From NCBI RefSeq assembly GCF_000252165.1, contig NZ_BAET01000013.1, positions 112,639-176,638 on the forward strand: 64,000 bases of DNA, given 5' to 3'. Position 1 is the first letter of the stretch. Every line of letters begins with the position of its first letter. The notes under the pieces were generated by a model. That model saw nothing but the letters and a program-made list of their open reading frames with translations, searched no databases and was not told the origin of the DNA. This document shows positions 57,926 through 64,000 of this stretch, piece by piece. This DNA comes from Glaciecola punicea ACAM 611 (lineage in GTDB: Bacteria > Pseudomonadota > Gammaproteobacteria > Enterobacterales > Alteromonadaceae). The translations under genes and the position numbers were made by a program.

Positions 57926-59668
57926 ATGAATATTCAACAACTATTAGTCGAACGTTTTACCTCAGCCCTAAACATCTTGGGCTTCACTGATGCTCCTGTA
58001 CCCGTGGCTAAAAATACCAAAAAAGGTTTTGGTGAATATCAGTTTAATGGCGCGATGGGCCTAGCAAAAAAATTAAAACAAAACCCAAGGGATATTGCCC
58101 AGCAAATAATAGACGCTGTAGATATAAGTGACATGGCGTCAACCCTAGAAATTGCGGGTCCTGGTTTTATTAATATCCATATAAATAATATGTGGTTGTC
58201 TGCGCAACTAAGCGCAGTACTTAGCGATAAACGCTTAGGCATTGACATTGTGCCTGCCAAAAACGTGGTGGTTGATTACTCTGCGCCAAACCTAGCAAAG
58301 GAAATGCATGTGGGGCATTTACGCTCTACTATTATCGGTGATGCAGTGGTTAGGTGCTTAGCGTTTTTAGGCCACAATGTTATCCGTCAAAACCACATGG
58401 GGGATTGGGGTACGCAGTTCGGCATGCTGCTAGCCCATCTTCAAGACAAGCTAGCGCAGGATCAGGTTGCTGAAACCGCATTAAGTGATTTAGAAGACTT
58501 CTATCGTGAAGCTAAAGTGCGTTTCGATAATGAGGAAGGCTTTGCCGACACCGCGCGCCAATATGTGGTGCGTCTGCAAGGTGGTGATAAGGAATGCTTG
58601 GCGCTTTGGAAAAACTTTATAGATGTGTCCATTAGCCATTCTGAAGATATTTACAAAACGCTTGGCGTGTCACTGTCGCGCCAAGACGTAATGGGCGAAA
58701 GCGCTTATAACGACGACTTAGCCACTGTAGTGAGCATATTAAAAGAGAAGGGCATTGCGCAAGAAGATGCAGGCGCTCAAGTTGTTTTTTTGCAGGAGCT
58801 TGCAGATAAAAACGGCAAGCCTGCGGTGTATATTGTGCAAAAATCTGGTGGCGGCTATCTTTATGCCACTACAGACTTAGCCGCCATTCGTCATCGCTCG
58901 TCAGTATTACAGGCTGATCGCACGCTCATATTCACCGATGCACGACAAGCGCTGCATTTTAAACAAACCGAAATGGTGGCTAGAAAAGCTAATTTTATGC
59001 AGCCTGACGAAGCCTATCAACATTGTCCTTTTGGCATGATGTTAGGCAAAGACAACAAGCCTTTTAAAACCAGAACTGGCGGCACTGTAAAGCTAATTGA
59101 TTTACTCGATGAAGCCGTTGAGCGGGCCGAGAAACTAGTGCTAGGGCGTAAGCCTGATATTGATCCACAACAGCTTGCTCAAATGAAGTCAACGCTAGGA
59201 ATTGGCGCGGTTAAATACGCCGATTTAAGCAAAAATAGAACTACCGACTACGTGTTTGACTGGAATGCCATGCTGAGCTTTGAGGGCAACACCGCACCTT
59301 ATTTACAATATGCGTATACTCGCATTCAGAGTATTTTTGAAAAAGCAAAATTTGATCCTGCTGCCCACGCACAAAGCACTATTGAGATGAGTATTGAGCA
59401 AGACGCTGAGAAGGCACTTTGTTTGCACTTATTGCAGTGTCAAAACGCGCTCGAGTTAGTCGCAATAGAAGCAACACCGCATATTCTGTGCACCTACTTA
59501 TATGAATTAGCATCACTTTATATGCGCTTTTATGAAGCCTGCCCCATTTTAAAAGATGATGTAAGTAGGCAAAGTAAGCATACGCGTCTGAGTTTGTGCG
59601 TATTGACCGCAAGCACGCTTAAATTAGGGCTAGATTTGTTGGGTATTGGTACTATGCAAAAGATGTAG
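57926..59668 (+). CDS. argS: Arginine-tRNA ligase
   Basis: 580-residue class I synthetase with the ArgRS N-terminal domain. The HIGH motif is H128-V129-G130-H131 (NLAKEMHVGHLRST). A modified KMSKS region (GKDNKPFKTRTGG) is normal for many ArgRS. The DALR anticodon-binding domain ends at LGIGTMQKM. It starts 43 bases after prfC. Confidence 0.97.
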   Translation: MNIQQLLVERFTSALNILGFTDAPVPVAKNTKKGFGEYQFNGAMGLAKKLKQNPRDIAQQIIDAVDISDMASTLEIAGPGFINIHINNMWLSAQLSAVLSDKRLGIDIVPAKNVVVDYSAPNLAKEMHVGHLRSTIIGDAVVRCLAFLGHNVIRQNHMGDWGTQFGMLLAHLQDKLAQDQVAETALSDLEDFYREAKVRFDNEEGFADTARQYVVRLQGGDKECLALWKNFIDVSISHSEDIYKTLGVSLSRQDVMGESAYNDDLATVVSILKEKGIAQEDAGAQVVFLQELADKNGKPAVYIVQKSGGGYLYATTDLAAIRHRSSVLQADRTLIFTDARQALHFKQTEMVARKANFMQPDEAYQHCPFGMMLGKDNKPFKTRTGGTVKLIDLLDEAVERAEKLVLGRKPDIDPQQLAQMKSTLGIGAVKYADLSKNRTTDYVFDWNAMLSFEGNTAPYLQYAYTRIQSIFEKAKFDPAAHAQSTIEMSIEQDAEKALCLHLLQCQNALELVAIEATPHILCTYLYELASLYMRFYEACPILKDDVSRQSKHTRLSLCVLTASTLKLGLDLLGIGTMQKM

Positions 59669-59689
59669 ATGCGTGCGCGCATTTAATTT

Positions 59690-59710
59690 TTACGCTGTGG
59701 GGCAGCGTAA
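59690..59710. repeat. Perfect 8-bp hairpin after argS
   Basis: TTACGCTG (59690-59697), loop TGGGG, CAGCGTAA (59703-59710). No T-run follows on either strand, so it is not a classical terminator. It lies in the 150-base argS-reductase spacer. Confidence 0.5.
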
Positions 59711-59818
59711 CGGTTTGGGATTTAGCCTTATATTGTTGAGCAGGCATGAACAAATTCACCCCAATCGCGTAAACTTTACTAACTAATACATTTAATACCC
59801 CAAACTTAAAGGATCTGT

Positions 59819-60394
59819 ATGTGTAAACTATTGGCTTTTAGTGGCAGTCTTCGTCAGCATTCATATAACCATAGCATAGTGGTTGCCGCCAGCGAAGGTG
59901 CAAGAGCTGCTGGCTGTAAAGTCACGATCGTACATTTGAACGATTTTAAAGCACCTTTATTTAGCGAGGAAGACGAGGCAGTATCGGGTATTCCAGACGG
60001 TGCTAAAAAACTTAAAACCCTAATGATGGAGCATGATGGTTTTTTAATTGCAACACCTGAGTATAATAGCAGCTACAGCGCCGCCTTAAAAAATGCAATT
60101 GACTGGGCTTCACGCATGGAAGACGGCGAAAAGCCACTGCAGGCTTTTAAAGGTAAAACTGCCGTAATTATGGCGGCCTCTCCTGGTGCTTTAGGCGGCA
60201 TAAGAGCATTAGCCGCACTCAGAACGCTACTAGCCAACATTGGCATGTATGTGCATCCAGCCCAACAGGCAATTGGCAAGGTTTCTGGCCTTGTAGATAC
60301 AAGTGGCAAAGTGGTTGATGAAGCTACCTTGAAAAAGCTTCATGCATTAGGCAAACAGTCGGTCACTTACACTAATGCGCTTAAAAACGGGTAG
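59819..60394 (+). CDS. NADPH-dependent FMN reductase family protein
   Basis: 191-residue flavodoxin-like protein. AFSGSLRQHSYNHS is the FMN phosphate loop, and TPEYNSSYSAALKNAIDWASR is the PEYNxS motif of the family, followed by ASPGALGGIRALAALR. It is likely a soluble NAD(P)H:FMN or quinone reductase; the physiological acceptor is unknown. AAAGGA precedes the ATG by about 6 bases. Confidence 0.9.
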   Translation: MCKLLAFSGSLRQHSYNHSIVVAASEGARAAGCKVTIVHLNDFKAPLFSEEDEAVSGIPDGAKKLKTLMMEHDGFLIATPEYNSSYSAALKNAIDWASRMEDGEKPLQAFKGKTAVIMAASPGALGGIRALAALRTLLANIGMYVHPAQQAIGKVSGLVDTSGKVVDEATLKKLHALGKQSVTYTNALKNG

Positions 60395-60546
60395 CATAAA
60401 TCTTCTGTATCTGCCAAATTGGCCTTTGTAAAACCTTGCATTGGCCAAAACTAAGCACCAAGCGTAGATTGAAATATATTTACGCTGTTAAAAATACGCC
60501 ATTTTGCGTACAATCTTGCCATTGTAGAACTAAGCGAAGCGATCTC

Positions 60547-61645
60547 ATGTTTGAAGTAAACCCTATTAATAACGCCTTAGCCGATATTCGCCTGCGAGCT
60601 GATTCGCTTCGGGGGTATCTTTGACTTCGACAGTAAAGTCGAACAGTTAGAAGAAGTTTCTCGAGAGTTAGAAAACCCCGATGTATGGAATAACCCTCAA
60701 AGAGCAACGTTACTAGGTAAAGAAAAAGTAGCGCTTGAACTTGTTGTGAACACTATTCAAAACTTGCATCAAGGCAGCCAAGACATAGAGGGTTTGCTAG
60801 AATTAGCCATAGAAGCCGATGATCAAGAAACCTTTGACGAAGCTCAGCAAGAACTTAACAGCCTTATAAAAGACTTAGAAGCCCTAGAGTTTCGGCGCAT
60901 GTTTTCTGGTCCAAATGATGCAAACAATGGCTACATTGACATTCAGTCTGGCAGCGGCGGCACCGAAGCGCAAGATTGGGCAGACATGCTTTTAAGAATG
61001 TATTTGCGCTGGGGTGAACGCCAAGGTTTCAAAACTGAACTTATTGAGCTGTCTGATGGCGATGTAGCAGGCATTAAAAGCGCTACTATTAAGTTTACAG
61101 GTGATTATGCTTTTGGCTGGTTGCGCACCGAAACAGGTGTGCATCGCTTAGTCAGAAAGTCACCTTTTGACTCAGGCAGTAGGCGCCATACCTCATTTGC
61201 ATCGGCCTTCGCCTACCCAGAAATAGACGACGATATTGAAATAGATATTAATCCAGCAGACCTGCGCATCGACACTTATCGTGCCTCGGGTGCAGGTGGC
61301 CAACACGTAAACCGAACTGACTCTGCTGTGCGTATTACGCATTTGCCCACCAATACGGTAGTGCAGTGTCAAAATGATCGCTCGCAGCATAAAAATAAAG
61401 ACCAAGCCATGAAGCAGCTCAAGGCGAAGCTATATGAGCTTGAAATGCAAAAACAAAACGAAGAAAAACAAGCCATGGAAGATACGAAGTCAGACATTGG
61501 TTGGGGCAGTCAAATACGCTCTTATGTACTAGACGACTCTCGTATAAAAGATTTGCGCACAGGTATTGAATCGCATAATACCCAAGCAGTATTGGACGGT
61601 GATCTAAATAAATTTATTATTGCGAGTCTTCAATCGGGGCTGTAA
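60547..61645 (+). CDS. prfB: Peptide chain release factor 2 (programmed +1 frameshift)
   Basis: RF2 reads UAA and UGA. The first 25 codons (60547-60621, [14 protein letters not shown]) end at TGA 60622-60624. A +1 shift at CTT-TGA-C then enters the long frame from GAC 60623 to the stop at 61645, for 365 residues in all, the same as E. coli. GGQ is at 250-252 ([16 protein letters not shown]), and the stop-codon-recognition tripeptide SPF is in [15 protein letters not shown]. It is followed after 87 bases by lysS, the usual prfB-lysS pair. Confidence 0.97.
60608..60625 (+). promoter_or_regulatory. prfB frameshift signal
   Basis: CGG GGG TAT CTT TGA C: an internal Shine-Dalgarno-like GGGGG three bases before the CTT slippery codon, the in-frame UGA, and C as the following base. 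This is the classical RF2 autoregulatory site, in which low RF2 delays termination and favours the +1 shift. Confidence 0.95.
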
Positions 61646-61732
61646 TAGCAAGTTTCTCATTGGGCTATAAATCACACTTCTCTTTGTAGATAAAATACAC
61701 CTTAAGTTTATATAAACAGTAACGGAAAATAG

Positions 61733-63271
61733 ATGACTATTGAGCAGCAAGACGAAAACAAATTGATTGCAGAGCGCAGAGCTAAATTAGATAAAATTCG
61801 TGAGAATTGTCCTTCGAACGGCTATCCAAACCAATTTAAACGCCAGCACTATGCGCAAGACTTGCAAACTGAGTTTGGTGAGTTCGACAAAGAAACTTTA
61901 GTTGAACAGGGCAATCTGATGACGATTGCTGGTCGCATTATGGCTAAACGAGGTCCGTTTTTTTTGCTGCAAGATATGACAGGTCGTATTCAATCATACG
62001 CTGATAAACCAGCCCAGAAACTGATGAAAGAGCAATATGGTAGCTTAGACATTGGTGATATTATTGGTGTAAGCGGCGTTTTACACAAATCGGGTAAAGG
62101 CGATTTATATGTCAATATGGCTGACTTTCAACTGCTCACAAAATCACTGCGTCCCTTGCCTGAAAAATTCCACGGCCTAGCGGATCAGGAGACTAAATAT
62201 AGACAGCGTTATGTTGACCTTATTACAAATCCTGACACGCGCAATACTTTTCGAATAAGAAGTGAGATTGTGAGCGGCATAAGACGTTTTTTAACACAAC
62301 GACGTTTTATGGAAGTAGAAACGCCCATGCTGCAGGTTATTCCCGGCGGCGCTACCGCAAAGCCTTTTATGACTCACCATAAGGCCTTAGATATAGATAT
62401 GTATTTACGTATTGCACCGGAACTTTACTTGAAGCGTTTAGTGGTAGGTGGTTTTGAAAGAGTATTTGAAATTAATCGTAATTTTAGGAATGAAGGCTTG
62501 TCTACTCGCCACAACCCAGAATTTACGATGCTTGAGTTTTATCAAGCTTACGCAGACTTTATTGATCTGATGAATCTTACCGAGGAGATGCTACGTGAGC
62601 TTGCGCAAAATGTGTTGGGCACCACAGTGCTGAAAAATCATATTCGCGACGTTCGTGGTGACGTAATTGAAGTCATAGAATATGATTTTGCAACGCCATT
62701 TGTGCGTTTATCAATGGCTGATGCAATATTAAAGTATTGGCCCGAAGCAAATGCTGAGGCTATCAATGATCCAGAAAATCATTTAGCAGAAATGAAATCA
62801 ATGGCCAAACAACTGCATATTAAAGAGCCTGAGGTTGACGGTATTTGGGGCGCCGGTAAATATTTATGTGAAATATTTGAAGCCACAGCGGAAGAAAAAC
62901 TTGTGCAGCCTACGTTTATTACGCAATACCCATGGGAAGTGTCGCCCTTAGCACGCCGAAATGACAGTAATCCATTTGTGACTGACCGTTTTGAATTTTT
63001 TGTCGGTGGACGTGAGCTTGCTAACGGATTTTCAGAGTTAAACGATTCTGCTGACCAAGCATCGCGCTTTCAAAAACAAGTGCAAGAAAAAGACGCAGGC
63101 GATGATGAAGCGATGCATTTTGACGAAGACTATATTATTGCACTAGAGTATGGCCTTCCGCCCACGGCAGGAGAAGGCATTGGTATTGATCGCCTTGTTA
63201 TGCTATTTGCTGACTGTAGCACCATTAAAGACGTTATTTTGTTCCCGCATATGCGTCCTAATGTTGACTAA
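61733..63271 (+). CDS. lysS: Lysine-tRNA ligase (class II)
   Basis: 512-residue class II LysRS. An N-terminal OB-fold anticodon-binding domain (about 60-170) is followed by motif 1 ([19 protein letters not shown]) and motif 2 ([24 protein letters not shown]). Motif 3 is [13 protein letters not shown]. It is transcribed with prfB and closed by a terminator. Confidence 0.97.
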   Translation: MTIEQQDENKLIAERRAKLDKIRENCPSNGYPNQFKRQHYAQDLQTEFGEFDKETLVEQGNLMTIAGRIMAKRGPFFLLQDMTGRIQSYADKPAQKLMKEQYGSLDIGDIIGVSGVLHKSGKGDLYVNMADFQLLTKSLRPLPEKFHGLADQETKYRQRYVDLITNPDTRNTFRIRSEIVSGIRRFLTQRRFMEVETPMLQVIPGGATAKPFMTHHKALDIDMYLRIAPELYLKRLVVGGFERVFEINRNFRNEGLSTRHNPEFTMLEFYQAYADFIDLMNLTEEMLRELAQNVLGTTVLKNHIRDVRGDVIEVIEYDFATPFVRLSMADAILKYWPEANAEAINDPENHLAEMKSMAKQLHIKEPEVDGIWGAGKYLCEIFEATAEEKLVQPTFITQYPWEVSPLARRNDSNPFVTDRFEFFVGGRELANGFSELNDSADQASRFQKQVQEKDAGDDEAMHFDEDYIIALEYGLPPTAGEGIGIDRLVMLFADCSTIKDVILFPHMRPNVD

Positions 63272-63291
63272 GGCAAGATTATAACAAGACC

Positions 63292-63321
63292 AAAAAAGCT
63301 CGTTTTACGGGCTTTTTTTTG
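63292..63321 (+). terminator. Intrinsic terminator of prfB-lysS
   Basis: AAAAGCTCG (63294-63302), loop TTTTA, CGGGCTTTT (63308-63316) with one G-U, in a run of eight T. It is 20 bases after the lysS stop. Confidence 0.88.
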
Positions 63322-63466
63322 GACTACTGCACAGACGAAAAGTGTAAGTTTGATTTTTTTGGCAATAATAAAACCCTCCTGCAAAACACCACTGACAAAA
63401 AAGTTTTAATGATAAATTATTAATAAATCTTCGGTATTGGAGACACACATTATTACAAAGTGAAAA

Positions 63467-64000
63467 TTGACGAACTCTGTTCGTCTAACCATTGCGGTGG
63501 GCGTAGCCTCAATTGCTATGCTTGCCAACCAAACTGGGTTTGCACAGCAAAACTCGGGCGCTATTGAGCAAAGCCCAGAGAAAATACAGGTGTCGGGTCC
63601 ACATATCGCCCGCCCAAACGCGGTTTCTGCTAGTCCTATTATGTCAATGAGCGCGTAAGATTTTGAGCCTTTGCAAGAGCTAGAAGTTGAAAAGATCATT
63701 AGTACTTTACCCGGAACTATCCCTGGCGATGTTACTAACGTAAACAACTGCTCAGCTGGCGTAGCCACGGTTAACCAGCGTGGTTGGTGCTCACAAAGAA
63801 CATTGATATTGATGGACGCCAGCCAAATAGTGCCTTTCAACTTCAATGGTCAAGTAGACACTGCTACTGTTGCAACCGCCTTAGTTGAGTTAAATAAATC
63901 ACAAACAGGTGTTAGCGACGGCGACAGAGACAACATATCGCTTATATTAGGTTCTAACCTTGCTGATGATAAAGGTAATATAGCGGTATCATTAAGCTGG
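63467..64000 (+). pseudogene. Decayed TonB-dependent receptor (runs off window)
   Basis: The frame begins with a signal peptide (LTIAVGVASIAMLANQTGFAQ) and a TonB-box/plug start (EKIQVSGPHIARPNAVSASPIMSMSA). It is then stopped by TAA (63656-63658) where homologues have the Glu of SAEDF. The same frame continues open to the window end: PLQELEVEKIISTLPGTIPG, VATVNQRGWCSQRTLILMD, VDTATVATALVE, then directly LNKSQTGVSDGDRD. The TGGASAVYGSDA-type plug segment expected between VDTATVATAL and the barrel is missing. No good start exists: TTG 63467 follows an in-frame TGA. Stop, deletion and altered conserved residues together show decay. Confidence 0.8.

Noticed and set aside
59690-59710. Hairpin after argS as a terminator
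   Set aside because: No T-run follows the stem on either strand; recorded as a plain inverted repeat.

Overview
The window is a stretch of chromosome from a gammaproteobacterium, most likely a marine member of the Alteromonadales (Alteromonadaceae-like). Evidence: the gene order lpxB-rnhB-dnaE-accA-tilS, the linked psp/sap clusters, alaS-csrA-tRNA(Ser)-tRNA(Arg), holD-rimI-prfC and prfB-lysS are gammaproteobacterial. A DUF3450/TtpC-type TonB2 operon and a TPP-riboswitch-controlled TonB-dependent receptor are typical of marine Alteromonadales and Vibrionales. I judged genus only from protein resemblance. I see no phage, insertion sequence, integron, CRISPR array or plasmid function; this is core genome with a few decayed genes.

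Layout. 1-8.1 kb: lipid A, replication, fatty acid and tRNA-modification genes (lpxB partial, rnhB, dnaE, accA, tilS, a half-length DUF480 gene, tadA), all on +. 8.1-10.3 kb: a probable 49-residue basic protein and mltF, both on -. 10.5-21.3 kb: purL, smrA (-), metA behind a clear MetJ operator, a DUF938 methyltransferase, an M13 metallopeptidase (-), a DUF482 acyltransferase (-) and recX. 21.6-25.2 kb: alaS, csrA and three tRNAs. 25.5-28.8 kb: the oxaloacetate decarboxylase Na+ pump oadGAB. 29.0-35.6 kb (-): sapABCDF with pspF upstream. 35.7-37.3 kb (+): pspABC behind a sigma-54 promoter. 37.5-42.6 kb: aromatic and branched-chain amino acid metabolism (phhA, tyrR, maiA, an Lrp-type regulator and a leucine dehydrogenase sharing a repeat-rich operator). 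42.7-43.2 kb: the SRP RNA and a ComFB-like gene broken by a stop codon. 43.6-48.6 kb: a six-gene TonB2 energy-transduction operon. 48.6-50.9 kb (-): tmcA. 51.1-55.2 kb: a TPP riboswitch followed by thiamine receptor, YkoF-like protein, PnuC/PnuT-type permease and kinase. 55.2-63.3 kb: tRNA(Trp), a HolD-like protein, rimI, prfC, argS, an FMN reductase, prfB with its programmed +1 frameshift, and lysS. 63.4-64 kb: a decayed TonB-dependent receptor running off the end.

How it fits together. The TonB2 operon could energise outer-membrane receptors such as the thiamine receptor 3 kb downstream, which leads into a complete uptake-and-phosphorylation cassette under TPP control. The psp and sap genes form one envelope-stress and peptide-transport neighbourhood organised around PspF. 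The observations I find most worth checking are the mutually exclusive pairings that can be read from the TPP riboswitch leader, a perfect terminator-like palindrome inside the 5' end of tilS, the ComFB gene with a tyrosine-to-stop change, the repeated operator between the Lrp-type gene and leucine dehydrogenase, and the short basic protein next to tadA.
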